A stretch of DNA of 64,000 nucleotides. It comes from Medicago truncatula (lineage: Eukaryota; Streptophyta; Magnoliopsida; Fabales; Fabaceae). A program made the position numbers and the translations under genes. Below, one piece after another: positions 1 through 13,458 of this stretch; the first letter of the stretch is position 1; every line of letters begins with the position of its first letter. Where the stretch lies: the NCBI RefSeq assembly GCF_003473485.1, contig NC_053043.1:4164001-4228000 (forward strand), in the 5' to 3' direction. The notes below the pieces were generated by a model. It worked only from the letters and a program-made list of their open reading frames with translations. It was not told the DNA's origin and searched no databases.

Positions 1-251
1 ATGGCTGAATTCCAAGTTATTAGACCTCTGGAACCTAGAATGATAAAAAAAAAAAAAAAAAAAAAGGAATGGAATCTAGAATATTAATATAGAGTAAATA
101 TCAAATGAATGGCTATATCCACAGAGTATTTCCTTTTTACCGTCTTTCTAGAAAAAATAGAAATAATGAATTTGATTAGATAGAATACTAAGATATTCCT
201 TTCTTGATACGAAACTATAGGGATATTTGGTTAATATTTACAAATTACAAA

Positions 252-285
<34 letters not shown>

Positions 286-431
286 GAAGTGTTTCTGATC
301 AACAATTGTATTCTTTACCATAGTCCTGTTGAATAATAATCATTACACAATCCAGAAACAAGACAAAAAAGTTGAAGAAAAGAAAGGTCTATCCTGAGTG
401 GAAGAGAAGATTGAAAGCAAAGTAGTTGAAG
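1..431. other. Upstream region of the DnaJ gene, A-rich
   Basis: AT-rich non-coding sequence with two poly-A runs, near 48-65 and 256-282. The last 100 bases or so before the ATG at 432 are purine-rich and are the likely 5' UTR of the DnaJ gene. I see no coding signal. Confidence 0.5.
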
Positions 432-2432
432 ATGGGTTTGGACTACTATGAGATTTTGGAGGTTGACAAGAATGCCACAGACGATGAATTGAAGAAAGCA
501 TATAGAAAACTTGCCATGAAATGGCACCCTGACAAGAATCCTGACAATAAGAATGATGCTGAGACTAAATTCAAACTCATATCTGAAGCATATGAGGTAT
601 ATGTAACTTCATCTTGTTTTTAGTTTAGTTCAATTGCTACAAAACTATGGTCAACCTGTCATTATTGATGTTTCTGATGATGTTGTTAGTTACAGATCAG
701 ATTGCCTTGTTTTTCTGTTTTGGTCAGATTTTTTGTTTGTTTATGTTGTCCATTTTCTTTTGGTTTATGTTTAAGCCTTGATTGATTTTAGCTTATAATG
801 ATGATTAATTTTATGTGTCATATTGAGATCCAATTTGATGGCTATATTCTGTAATATACAGTCGGAAGAAAACTGAGGATCCCCTTAGAATGGTCAAAGA
901 ATTTTATGAATTTAGGACTTTGACCCTTACCAAAATCCTCAATTTTCAATTTTTTTCCTTCATTATCCAATCTGAATGTGGCTTTATTTGTGATATTCTA
1001 AGTACGGATTGCCATGTAATGTTACCTTGGTATATGGAAAAACATATTTTAGTATAGGTCAAACTCTTAAACTGATCTTAGTTACTTCAAAGGATTCTCT
1101 ACGCAGTTTGCACGATAATGTTACCTTGGTTTTACCAAAATAAAAGAATTGTGCGCTGTTGAGTCAGTTAGTTTCTTACTACTTAGTTTCCATCATTCAG
1201 TAAAATTTCAATTTCAGTTAGTTTTCATCAATTCATGCACAAACTCTTTGTCTATCCATGTTTGTGGGGATGTACAAAACATGAAATGTTCACAGAATCT
1301 GACTTAGTATATTGATTTGGTTTCATGAAGGTTCTAAGTGATCCGCAAAAGAGAGCAATTTATGATCAGTATGGAGAAAGCAACCTTAAAAATGGAATGC
1401 CTACAGCAGGTGACAATGCAGCTCCATACTTCCAAACTCATGATGGCAGAAGGTTTAGGTTCAATCCCAGAAGTGCAGATGGCATATTTGCAGAAGTTTT
1501 TGGCTTTTCAAGCCCTTATGGAGGAATGGGAATGAGGGGTGGCGGCTGCAGAGGCATGGGCATGAGGGGTCAGTCGTGGGTGTCCAGGTCTTTTGGCGAT
1601 ATTTTTGGCAAAGATGTATTTGGAGAAAGCAGACAAACGAGTCAAGCTCCGAGACGCAAGGCACCTCCCATTGAAAATAAATTGCCTTGCAGCCTTGAGG
1701 AACTTTATAAAGGCACTACCAAAAAGATGAAGATCTCAAGGGAAATTGCATACGCAAGCGGGTAAATGCTCTTCTCCGCGCTTTTTAATGAGCAGAATGG
1801 GTGTTTTTTTGTTGGATTTGTTGATATATAAAGTTTCAATACATTTCTAACTGGCAGTGTAAATTAGTTTTACACTGAAACATATTGCCACATAAATCAA
1901 CTTCGCAACTGCATTTTACAATAACTGCAAAATACAAGATTCTCATTAGACGTTACTTACTGTGTATTCCTGTTCCCTTTCGCTTGTTATGTGTGTTTGC
2001 AGCAAAACTGTACCTGTGGAGGAAATACTAACAATTGAAATCCAACCAGGCTGGAAAAAGGGAACAAAAATCACTTTCCCGGAGAAAGGAAATGAGCAAC
2101 CAAATGTCATCGCTGCAGATATTGTATTTGTTATTGACGAGAAACCTCACAATGTATTTACAAGACAAGGTAATGATTTGGTTATGACACAAAAGATATT
2201 ACTTGCAGAAGGAGAAGCTCTAAGCAGAAGCTACACCTTCCAACTTACTACTTTGGATGGACGAGGTCTGACCATTGCCATAGACAATGGAATTGATCCA
2301 ACCTATGAAGAAGTGATTGCCGGTGAAGGGATGCCAATTTCCAAGAATCCTTCACAGAGGGGTAATCTTAGGATCAAATTCGACATCACATTCCCTAGCA
2401 TGGTAGATGCTGAAACAGAAAGCCAGAACTAA
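432..2432 (+). CDS. DnaJ homolog subfamily B (type II HSP40 co-chaperone), 3 exons
   Basis: Exons are 432-596, 1331-1761 and 2003-2432, with GT-AG junctions and preserved frame, giving 341 residues. The J domain is at the N-terminus, with DYYEIL at 4-9 and the HPD motif that stimulates Hsp70 ATPase at residues 32-34. It is interrupted by intron 1 just before VLSDPQKR. A Gly/Met/Arg-rich linker follows, with the short repeat GMGMRG present twice. The C-terminal substrate-binding half starts at [20 protein letters not shown] and continues through FPEKGNE to the stop. No CXXCXGXG zinc repeats are present, so it is type II (DNAJB), not type I. The length fits the family. The start is the ATG at 432; an in-frame TTG lies two codons upstream. 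The product should be a cytosolic or nuclear Hsp70 partner. The gene is tail to tail with the RLT gene. Confidence 0.93.
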
Positions 2433-3332
2433 GAAATGTTCATAGCTCCGTAATAAAGTGTCAACCATTGCCAAGTGCATCTTGTGTATAGTACAACAGT
2501 CTTTCGTTTTGCTCATGTTCTTACCTTCTCTTTTCTTCCATTTTATATGACTTTGGTCTATCTAGTTTATGCGAGATCCCTTAACAGTGTCATAAATAAA
2601 GTCCAACAATATTACATGAAGGATTGGGATATAATATTTTGAATTATGATTGACAGAGTACTTAACTTTTTTGTACTTGTAGTCTACAGTCTGTATTATT
2701 ATTTGATTAACTAAGAATATAACTGTTAAACCCAATAAACAGCAAATTTTCATACATTAGCAATTAGGTAAGGTCTGTAACATCATTGCTGTTGTTTCAA
2801 AGTTAAATTGGCTTCACTAAAAATTTCACCCTGTAATTGGCTTTACTAAAATTTTACACCTTGTGAAAAAAAAATTAAAAATAGCTCAGCTTATGTGTGT
2901 TTTTTACAAGTTAGTTTAATAAGCAGAGAGGTAATTCCACTATTTGGCCCTTAATATTTTCAACATATTTGGGGCTTGATCTTTGATTCCTTGATATTTC
3001 AGATTGGAAAGTAGTTTATCAGTGCCGAGTATTCCAAACAATGAAAATGACAATCAAAGTGTAATAAAACTTTATTAGTTGATGAGTGTCTATTACAAGG
3101 AGAGGATGATAAAACAACAACAAAATGAGGTTGGCTACAAAGCCCTATGCTTAAAGCTTAAAAATACAAGGCTCCATTTTGCATGGATAATATACACTAA
3201 ATCTACTCAATCATTAACTCAGCCGCGTGATTTGTAAACATGGAACTGACGTATTCGTAAAACTGCGATAAAAAAATGTAAAGCAGCCTTAATATGCAAA
3301 TTCCTACATTGATCAGATTAAAAATGGATGTT
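2433..3332. other. Intergenic region between convergent genes
   Basis: This holds the 3' UTR of the DnaJ gene (first 150 bases or so) and that of the minus-strand RLT gene. At 2820-2880 there is a short near-repeat of a 'ttcactaaaa/ttactaaaa tttcaccc' phrase, which resembles foldback-transposon arms but has no partner I could find. No ORF is credible. Confidence 0.5.
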
Positions 3333-4612
3333 CTAATCAGAAGAATCTTCACTCATAACATCTTCGGAGCCCCCTACATTCACTACTCTATTCAGCATTC
3401 CATCCGAACCTTCACTCATAACATCTTCCTCGGAATCTTCCTCTTCATTCTCTTCAATGCCAATGCCAATGTCATTATCATTACCATTGTCTTCATCTTC
3501 AAAATTGTCCACATCTTCATCACTCATTCCAACCAAATCCCTATCCCATCTGTTAGGGGAGACACCGTTGTAACCTATCTCCCAATTTCCATGATCATAT
3601 TCCACTGCTTGAGCATCATCATCGGACTCCACTGCTAGAGCATCATCATCGGATTCCACTGCTTGAGCATTATCATCAGATTCCACCTCTTCAGCACTGT
3701 TACTATTCTCAGCAACCCCAATGTGAACAGGAGTCATAGGACTTAATTTTTCTAGATCCCATTCTTCATCCAAGTTTCTCAATGGTTCTCTTCCACCCTT
3801 GGAACTATGACTGGCTGCTGCATGGCCCAGCAACAAATCTTCAACAGCTCTTTTTTCTACCCTACGCTTTCTGACCGTTCGGCGACCTCGTCCACCCCCT
3901 TGTCCTTGTGTTCCCTGTCCCTGCTGTTTTAATTTCTGACTTAGATTCTCGGTGACCTTGATGTTTCGACGGCCAATGTCTTGTTTGGAATTGTACATTC
4001 TTTTAGACAGCTTTTTACCCCGTCCAAGATCACTAGCTCCTCGCCCACGTTTGTTTCCACTTCGTGCAATTTTATTAGCAGAAGGTTTAACTTTGGTGAA
4101 TCCATTATGATCAAGAGCTGCTGCCTCAAACTCTCTGTTAGGCTTGAAGGGAGTATATCTTGATGGAAGCCTCTGCTAATTAGCAAAAACATAAAATGGT
4201 CCATTAGATTACGATGAAAATTTCAAGTCAGCGACCCAGATGCTCAAAACCAAATAACACAGGAAAATGAAAAAGACTCACAATGTATTCTGTTGCTTCT
4301 TTCTCCTCAACAGGCTCAAGTCTCTCAAGCTTTACGTAGCTGATGGATGAATCAAACTCAAAAAGCCTGAGAGACAATGCTGCAGTGGTTAGTGGAACCC
4401 ATGGAAGTAGAGCAACTGATTCAGGATCAGCAGACACATGTGCAGCACTTTTTGACATACTGCTTAATCCCAACAATTCGTCTGTTGTAGAGAAGTTTGA
4501 TGACAAAAAATCACGCCGTAGCGCTTTTTCAAACAGGGTCAACATCTGCAAAATAGGTTTTCAATTTATGCATGTCAGCATAGATTTTGATCGTCGATTT
4601 TCTGAATGATAC

Positions 4613-4673
<61 letters not shown>

Positions 4674-7600
4674 ATTAAACTTCAAGAATTGAAACGGCAT
4701 GAAACCTGTAAAAGTTCCTCCACGGTTGATGATTTATTCAACTTCACACCCCAATGCTTCCTAAAATCAGTTGTCCAAATTGTTCCGAATGCTTCAGAGA
4801 GAACAGATGCCTGTAAATCAAAACGTGAGTACAATAATACAATCCTCAAAGGTAAAAATAATAATAGGATGCAGAATGACATCTTAAAATTTACAAAAAA
4901 AATTAGGTTCGAGATTAAGAATCCAAAGTTGCCATCAACTCACCTCCATACATGACAGCAGGACCTTAAGCAATCTTGTCCTCAGAGGAAGAGAATGTTC
5001 CATAATATCTTTGGATAAATTACCAACACATTGAAATGTGTGTTTAGAAATATTAAATTCATTATTTGACGGAAATGTTTGGTGGCAGGAATTGCAATGG
5101 GAGTCTTCCATAAAATAAGGATCGAGACAGATTTCACAAATATCCACCTGAGGTTTGCATCTCTTTACCCCAAATTTTATTGCACATAAAATTGATGAAT
5201 TATAGCATTCTTTCCACATCCACTTCTGAAAATCTTGATACCTTCTCAAGGCAGCTTTCTTTTCATTCTCACTTTTGCCAAGCTCAATTTTGAAGGATGA
5301 TGAAGTTTCAGATGTACCAGAGTTCAACTCATGAAGGGTACTGCTAGGACTGCCAGATCCTGAAAGGTGCTCAGGCACTGGATATGTTTCATCAGCTTCA
5401 GTTTTCATAGAACCTTCCCCTTTGCTTCCAATTTTTGTACATTGTGTATTTTTTCGAACATTTTCTTTAAAGGATTTCTCAATCTTTTGCAACATTAAGC
5501 GCAAATGAGACTCCCTGATCCCGCGTGAATCCAGTGATGTCAAAAGAATATCAAAGGCCTGCAAAGGAATGGCAGAATAAATAATATATACATTACAAAA
5601 AGGCAAGCTCAAAACAGTATAATTCGTCCAAAACAATGGCTATGCTCTATGAGAAGGAAAAAAAAGGCAAGCTCAAAACGGTAATAAAATACTAATATAA
5701 ATACATTACAATTTCGCACAAACATTCACATCTTCAGATTTAAAAGAATCACAATAACAATTTCATGGCAGGCCACCCAATAAATCAAGAATAAATTAAG
5801 AACAAAGACATCAATGTGGCAGGTCAATGAAGTTACCTCTTCAGAATCAATAAGCCTCCAACTGCCATCATGATGTTCAACAAAGATCCTGCCAGAACCA
5901 GGATCATTACTAGAAGCAGATGCAACAAACTGCCAATATCGGTTACGCCTGCGGTCTTGGCCAAGGGGTAGAGACCTGTAGACATACATCTCCTCTGCTA
6001 TGTGGGAAATATAAGATTTTAACTGTGATCGTGACCTTTTTGAATATTGTGCATGCATCTGACTCTGAGAGTTGTCCGGACCTGTGCCTGGGCAGAAATC
6101 ATGAGCTACCAATGGCTTTTCAATAAGTAGACTCTGTGCAGAAGGAGCTCCTCTTTGGTTTTCTGCAGTGCTGGGTGATGCTTCATTCTTAATGTTGTTA
6201 ATATTGATGTCGAGCAATGGGCTTTGATTTCCCTCCACAGCAGGATATGTGTCTTGTGTTTCAAATTTATTTCCAGCAAGTGATGGGAAATCTAATTTAC
6301 TAATATAATCATCTTTCAGACGAACTTTATCTATTTGTGCTTCAGCCCACATTTGCTTTTTCAGAGCATTTGCTGCTTCCAATCGATCCTGAGAAACAGT
6401 TCAGGTCAACTAAAAAACTAAATGCAAAAGTAAACTAGAAGATATATATTACATGTGAGTTTAGTTCACCTCAAGAATAATACGGATTGAATTTCCTTCA
6501 TTTGCCACACCAACCAATGCAACAAGAGCGTTTAGACGCTCTTCTACACTGAGATCAGAGTATTCTCCTTCGGTAAGTCCTTGAACCCATGGTTCTCCAG
6601 ACTTGCTTTCATCGATTTCCATATTATCATCAAGATTTCTGGCATTTAGATTTTCACAAGCAACTGGTTGTCTGGTGACAGAAGTGGGACAATCGGCATC
6701 CTTGGAACCATTCTCAGGAAAACAAGGCAGATCAGTATCAAGTTTATTTTGAATAAGGTCTACATCATTGGCCAAATTTTCTTTTACATTTACCAAACTA
6801 ATATCCATATTATCGTATTGTACTGAATTTTGGTTTCCACTTGAAGGATTTACCAAATCATCGTCTTCAGGATCCTCATCAACTTCGTCACTTTCTGACT
6901 CTTCTTCTCTTTCAACATCAACGGCATCTTCACCAGCTAGAAACCCATTTTCAAATATCTGGATTTTCTTTCTTGCTTCTGAAAGAATGGACTCAGCATC
7001 TGCAGGATCCTGTCTAAATGCAGTTCGTACACGATATGTTGATGGAGCTATTCTTTCGAAAAGTTTGCCATCTCTTGTCAAAGCAACCGAAATTGATGCT
7101 TCAGGTGTCTTGCTGGTTGTCAGGTCCCGAAGACCAGATTTCTGACAAGAAAAGAAACATAAGAACAAAGTTGACAATTTTTAAAAGATAATTCAATCTG
7201 ATGATAAACAATTCACCTGAATCTTCTCTGCAAGCTCTAGTACATTCAAACCTTTGGGGCCCTCAAGAGAGAGAACATGAAATGCTGCAAATTTAACTGT
7301 TCCTGGAGTTAACCTGTGTCTCGATCTTCGAGGAGCTAATAAACCTTTCTCTCGCATTTTTGCCACTGCACTTACGGCTGCTGAACCATTACGAAGTGTA
7401 GAAATGACATCATCACCACTTCTTCCCTGCAGTTACAAATACATTTAGTTCCACTTAGTTCATTAACAAATGTATGACGAGAAAGTCCATTGTTGCTTTT
7501 ACATGCATGCAAAATCATACATGGTCGGTAAAAATCGTCAATGATAACAAAAAGCTCATGCAGAACCAGCAAACTAAAATGATAATACTTTTGAGCTAAA

Positions 7601-10600
7601 AATTAAAAAAAAGTAAAGTAAAGAAAATGAACCTCTTCTTTATCATTTGCACATGACCAGGTAATGCTTCTTTTTTTCAACTGTGGTCCAAATCCTGCAG
7701 ATAGTGCTAACTGTCGCAAAATTTCAGGCCATGTCAATTGATTTAAGTTCTTCTGCCAATTTCGTATGTCAAATCCCCATGTATATGCCTAACATAAAAC
7801 ACAGCATTATTGATGTGGACTGCATTGAACAAAAATAACATTTGTCTAAAAATAACAGATAATTTTTTTGATATAGTTCAACTTACTCCTTCCACAATCT
7901 CTGGATGGCCACCGGCAGGATTAGCAGCTCCATTCTGGTTCACTCCTAATCCTGTAGAAGGTGTCCTTGCAACATCTTCAATGTCTTTTATTATCATTTT
8001 AAGAACAGCAACATGTATCTCACCCAACAATCTTGAATCCTGTTATCATTAAGTTTTAATTTTAAACACCCATAAATGAGCCAAAAATTGCAAGAAAAAT
8101 AGTTCACTTGCAGTACAAAATCATTAGGAAAGGCCAGATTTACTCACATAATCATGAAATGCTTGTACAAATTCATCAAGAGTAAAAGGCCATAACTCAA
8201 GAGCATCAGCAAAGGTGATCAAGAATCTCCAAACCTGAAATAGGACACCACAGGTTTCATACATTAAATTCAGAATCCTCAATTTAAGCTAAAAAAACAA
8301 ATTAAGAATAAAAAATGTTAATAAAACTTGTACTGCAAACAGAAGTACATCCACATGTTACAATTATATCAATAATCTCAATGTAACATACATGGAAGGT
8401 CAGCTTAAATCCAACTTCACCGCCCGCCTCTTGACAGTACCAAAAAAAGAAGTTTGCAATCAATGTGTGATATGTTGTGTGTTATATATGTACACGATAA
8501 GGAAACAAGAGGGGCAATTCAAACATACCATGAGAAGGTTGCCAACATCTTGTTCCGAGTTGATCCAGGGCTGGATAGCAAATGGCTTTTTTAGCTTTAC
8601 ACTTTTAGGCGGGAAAACACACAAGGAATCTACAGTACAAATGTTGAAGTACAGCATTTTTCTTAGTGATAAATACTTTAACAGAACCAAATTAAGTAAT
8701 ATCACTAAGTAAAATATGAGAAATTGCTCACCCCTAAATGATTCAAGGTTTTGCAAAGTATCAAGATCAATATGGATAATAGAAGAAAGCCCCTTGCTTG
8801 CTGCAGCCAACTCCATCAATTCTAACTGTTCATCCTCAATGAGCTCCGTAGACTCTTTAGCTATTCTACGAGCATTTGCCTTTTCAAGGGCAGCTTTCCT
8901 TCTCTCTGCCTCTTTCTCTTTGCGAATCTCTTCCTTTTGCTTCCTTTTCTCGGCCTTTATTAAATATAACACAAGAAGGTATAGTAAGATACATTAAATA
9001 TCTTTAGATCAATTTGATTCAATAAAGCAATAAAATTGAGCATAAAACTTACTCTTAAATGTTCTTTGATCATATATTTTTCCCTTCGTTCTATCTCCCG
9101 CCTTTGCTCACGCTTCAATCTTTCCTCTTCTCTCTGCCTCTCACGCATCATCCTTTCTTCTTCCTTCCTTCTCTCACGATCTAGCCTTTCCATTTCTTTC
9201 CTCATTCGCTCTTCATTCTACGAGGAGATGAAAATAGAAGGGTTAGCTAAAAAAGAATAGTATGTCTTTAAAGCTCCATCAATATATAGTGACATGTTAT
9301 GTTCACTGAATAAGACCTTTCTTCTTAGGATATCTTGTTTCTCAAGTTCTTTCTTCATCCTTATTTCATAGGCTTCAACTTCCTTGACAACTCTGGCATC
9401 GTCAGTCTACATGAATAAAGTAAAAAAATATAAATCATCCTCAGCAGAGAATATTACATTAACTTTGTACTGTTGGGGAAAATAATAAAAAATAACACTT
9501 AGCTTACAAATTCAATTAATACCTTTCGTTTCTTCTCCACCCGCAAGACCGTGTCATTATGGAAAACTTGTCCACCAGGTAAAGCTAAAGGATTTTCTTG
9601 TCCACCAATTTGGTGATCAGTGAATTGGGAGTTAATGCCAGTATTGGCTATGTTTGGGTGAGGTTCCCTTTTGGGGACAACATCATTATCTCGAGGAGGA
9701 GATGGATAGGGAATTGATTGCTTGTCCTGCTGAGACAAAAAGGGAGGAGGGGAAGTATAGGGAGTCACTGGCTTGTCATGTTGAGATGATAGGCGAGCAC
9801 GGGAAGACTGGCTTTGAGTTCCATGAATTCTAGGTAGATGTTCATTTCCAATCGGAAAAGGAGGAGTTCTGGCAGGACCCTCCATTGGATCGTATAAATG
9901 GGGTTGACTCAATTGTCCAAACATATCAGATCTAATGCTAGGCTGGTTCGGAACAAACGGATATTCAGGGAATGTCCTTGCCATTGCCTGCAATGGAGCC
10001 CGTTTTAAATCAGAATTTCAAATGAAACAACCAAACAAATATAGGTGTCCCATCTAGATAACTATCTCACACAACTGTGAATGAGAAAGAAAAAGGTTTT
10101 TTAAGACACATATCTAAAATGCATCAGCAAAGACTTACCTTATTCGTTCTAACTTCATGTCTTTCGTATATTTTACTGTCGTAGGCAAGACTAGGCCGCT
10201 TCTGCTGTTCTGCAACAGCTGCACCAAAAGAAACTACCAGAAGTGAGTAGCCAAACAAGACTCATGCACCCATCGGAATCAATCATTCATATATCACTAA
10301 CAACTTGTACCAAGACAGCATTGTTTCTCACAACATTTTAGATTAAAAAGAATCAGCCAACTCGATGGTATTTTATCTCAACATTGCTACCTTAATACAG
10401 AACATCTAAGAAAGTAGTTAACCATTTACCACACATATGTGTCAGAAAAGGAAACACTATAGTCAACAATAAGAAAAATTACCATGATCCCTAAATAGAA
10501 TGTACAATATACAGACAAAAAGCAGAACACAAAAAAGGAAATACATCAGTTATCTATCATAAGCAGAACTCAACATAAGTATAAAATAAACTACAAAAAA

Positions 10601-11401
10601 GTAACTTATTCTAAAACAGCAAAGTAACTTATTCTAAGATAGCAAAACAAAGCTGAAAGAACATTGACTATACCTAAGGGTGCCCCAAATGCATCAGGTG
10701 GCAATGGATCAAACTCGATTCCCAAAATAGGTCCATCTTCCCTCAAAGGCTCCCCTAACTGTGCCTCCACACAAGCAATTGCTCTAAGCTCCATTATAGT
10801 CTGTGGTGACTCATAATAACTCCTTGGAGGAGGCACCACATTCCTCAACTCCGTCCGGGCAAACGGGCTAGACCCCGAACCTGACCCGGATCCATATTCA
10901 TTACAAGGCTCAAGAATCAACTTAGGATTAGGCTCATGAGTAGGAGAATCCAGTAAAGGTGGCGCCTTTCGCGCCTTCTTAACTGGTAACTCCTTCTTGT
11001 CTTTCAACCTCCGGTGACAAAACCACATCTGTAACTGTCGATCCGACAACCCCAACTTCTCAGACAGCTCTATCCTTGTTGTCTCCGAAGGATATGTCTC
11101 CACTGAAATTCACAAAAACACAAAAATTCCAAAAAAATAAAAAACAAAAACCCATAACCAAAATCATAAACTTAAAACAAACCAAAAACTCAAATTTGAA
11201 GAACAAAAGAAGGAACTGACAAGCATAAGCTTTCTCAAGCATTTCAAGCTGAAAAGGGGTTTTCATCTGTCTCTTAGGTTTGCTTTGACCTTCACTTGAA
11301 CTCACAATCTTGTTGTTACTTCCATTGTTGTTGAAATTTTCATTACTATTTTCACCCCCATCATCACCCTTCTGGGAATTATTCTCTGCTTCAGCTTCCA
11401 T
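3333..11401 (-). CDS. Homeobox-DDT domain protein, RLT (RINGLET) type, 18 exons
   Basis: Exons in transcript order: 11401-11221, 11102-10674, 10218-10139, 9987-9523, 9406-9317, 9217-9053, 8954-8732, 8629-8529, 8234-8148, 8039-7887, 7788-7633, 7426-7217, 7141-6470, 6388-5837, 5558-4944, 4810-4706, 4545-4282, 4172-3333. All junctions are GT-AG in frame, giving 1795 residues. The homeodomain is at about 41-99 (WFCHRRLKD in helix 3), split by intron 1. A highly charged Glu/Arg/Lys coiled-coil stretch covers about 386-545. The DDT domain is at about 562-620, a HARE-HTH-like region at 711-780, and WHIM-type segments at about 980-1190 (RRRNRYWQF). The tail is basic, then very acidic. In Arabidopsis, RLT1 and RLT2 bind ISWI remodellers (CHR11/CHR17) and affect flowering time and vegetative identity; the same nuclear role is inferred here. 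The length is close to that family. Confidence 0.93.
3601..3681 (-). repeat. Three 27-bp tandem units coding an acidic repeat in the RLT tail
   Basis: Three in-frame 27-bp units (3601-3627, 3628-3654, 3655-3681) differ by only a few bases. They encode an ESDD(D/N)A(Q/L)AV nonapeptide three times near the C-terminus of the RLT protein. A weaker duplication of a SEDVMSE phrase lies closer to the stop. Coding minisatellites like this usually vary in copy number between accessions. Confidence 0.85.
4609..4671. repeat. (TACA)n-(TA)n microsatellite in an RLT intron
   Basis: A short run of ACAT repeats passes into more than 20 TA dinucleotides, inside the intron between exons 16 and 17 of the RLT gene. 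It lies about 60 bp from the acceptor side of exon 17. Confidence 0.95.
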
Positions 11402-12450
11402 CGATCAAGATCGAATTTTTTTCCCCTCTTCAAACCCTAGATTCCACCACCAGCCACAAAAGAAGAACACGAAGCAACAACAAAAGCAACACAACACAAT
11501 AATTAAGGTTGAGTTATTTTTATTTAGTAGTTTTCTATTATCTGTTTAGAAACAAAATTTTCGTGAAAGTCAAGGAATGGAAAAATGAAAAAAGAATAAT
11601 AATTATTAACGGTGGAACTTAAATTGTTGAAAAGATAGAACAAGAAAGAAGAACAATAAAAGAACAAAAAAGAAAATGATAATAAGAATAAGAAAAGTAA
11701 TAATTGATAAACAAAAATAATAAAAGAACAAGAACAACAACAACAGTTTCTCTTGACTACTATAATTCCACCAACACCTTTCATAATTATTCTTCTTTTT
11801 AATTTCCCTTTTTTAAAATTAATCTTTTATTATGTGTTTTTATGAATGAAGAATGAATGAACGGTGTGATGTGATGAACGTTTGTTTGTTTGATGATATG
11901 ATCACGTCAAACATGAGCCAGCTAAAAAACAAAAACAATGAAGAATGCTTTTTTTCTTTTTATTTTATTAACAAAAAATGAAAAATGTTCCTCTCACTCG
12001 ACTTTGTATGTGTTTTTTTGTGTAATACATGTATGTATTTCTCTCCCACGTTGTTTTGATTTTGATGAACTTTTTATTGTGTATGTTTTGATTTTGATTT
12101 TGGATTTTTCTCTCTTTTACTTTGAGTGTAATTTTGGTTAATTGGTTAATTGATTGAATAAAAAAAAAAAAAGATAAATTGATTGAAATTGTTGATTGGT
12201 TTAGTTTATTAAAGTGTTGTCACATGAAGGAATTGAAGAGAGAGAAGAATTACGGTGTTTTTTTTGTTCAAGTTGTGTACTATTAGATTTGTTCTTTAAA
12301 AACATTGTGTGTTTTTTTGAAGGGGTTGGTTTCGTGATTTGGGATCCTCAGCGTGCGATGATATGTTTCTCGTTCGTGTTGTTGTGGGCCATACCTTTCC
12401 ACTTTTTTTTTTTTTTTTTATGTATTATCAAGTAAATTTTTTTTTTTTTT
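11402..12450. other. RLT 5' flank and low-complexity spacer
   Basis: The first 350 bases or so are A/G-rich on the plus strand (pyrimidine-rich on the transcribed strand) and probably hold the 5' UTR and promoter of the minus-strand RLT gene. After about 11,900 the sequence is T-rich with several poly-T runs. Translated ORFs here are low-complexity Phe/Leu/Ser strings and are not credible genes. Confidence 0.45.
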
Positions 12451-12452
12451 TC

Positions 12453-12548
12453 ATATAGTCTAGTGGTTAGAATTCACCTGTGAATAAGTGGGGTGTCCGG
12501 GGTTCGAACTCCAGCACCTACATATAATAATGCATTGTCCTACCAACT
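12453..12548 (+). mobile_element. tRNA-derived SINE head
   Basis: A pol III box A-like TAGTCTAGTGGTTAG is followed about 35 bp later by a box B-like GGTTCGAACTCC, the internal promoter layout of a tRNA-derived SINE. It cannot fold as a functional tRNA and has no clear poly-A end. Similar box B phrases with the 'ggtccggggttc' context occur at 35.5 kb and, inverted, at 62.9 kb. Confidence 0.6.
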
Positions 12549-12678
12549 ATTTAAGAGGGGATAATGAAAAAATTTAGACATAATGCAAATGAAAAATACG
12601 GTAAAAAGTGATATAAATCGTTCTCACATATATTATTCACATATATTAATAGTACTTTATCCACCGTAATATAGATTA

Positions 12679-12987
12679 TTTCCAATTTTTCCCCTATAAA
12701 TTTTTTTTTTTTTAATTTCATCCTTAAAAGTTGAAGATTTTTTGGTTTTGAATCTTCATAAAAAATTTCACCCCCTGTAATTTGAGAAAATTTAGGTTTA
12801 CCCCTTTGTAATTTGAGAAATTTCGGTTTACCCCCTCTTAATTTGAGCAAATTTCAGTTTATCCCCTGCCATATCTTTGAATTTGTACTTTCAACATTCA
12901 TGACGGTCCAAAATCAAAAATCTTCAAATTACAAGGACAAAATTAAAAAAAAAAATATTTTACAGGGGGTAAAATATTATTAACCCT
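12679..12987. mobile_element. Degenerate foldback element with internal 30-bp repeats
   Basis: The arm at about 12,679-12,757 is complementary to the arm at about 12,898-12,987; both carry the 'ttgaagattttt(g)gttttga' motif and its complement. Between them lie about four imperfect 30-bp units of the form 'ggtttaccccctttgtaatttg'. The right end abuts the next, better preserved foldback at 13,000. Ends are degraded and no target duplication can be assigned. Confidence 0.5.
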
Positions 12988-12999
12988 AAAATAAAATTA

Positions 13000-13281
13000 G
13001 GGTTAACAATGTTTTACCCCGTGTAATATAGGTCACTTCTGGGTTTGCCCTCTATAAAATTTTTGTTTTTGATTTTCGTCCTTGTAAAATTAATTTTTCC
13101 AGAATATCCCCTAATAGGCCATTCAAAAACAAAAATTTCTGGAAAAAAAATTCTGAAAAATGGCCTATTAGGGGGTTATTCTGAAAAAAAAAATTACAAG
13201 GATAAAAACCAAAACAAAAATTTTACAGTGGGCAAACCCAGAAATGACCTACATTACAGGGAGGTAAAACACTATTAACCC
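13000..13281. mobile_element. Mutator-type foldback MITE, 282 bp, 9-bp TSD
   Basis: Almost the whole element is two inverted arms of about 130 bp, starting GGGTTAA and ending TTAACCC. It is flanked by a perfect 9-bp direct repeat, ataaaatta, at 12,991-12,999 and 13,282-13,290. A 9-bp duplication with long inverted repeats fits a non-autonomous Mutator-like element. There is no coding capacity. Confidence 0.85.
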
Positions 13282-13458
13282 ATAAAATTATTAAGTGTCT
13301 CCGTTCCTCTCCTCTCCTCTCTCTAGAAAAACCTTTGATCCTTAGCCTCTCTGCCGCTCGATCCTTTCTTCTCCTCCAAAATCCAAACGTTGTTGTCACG
13401 ATGTAATTGTTGATTGCAGTGGTGCGTTTGTTGTTCATAGGCTTGCCACCATCAGACC

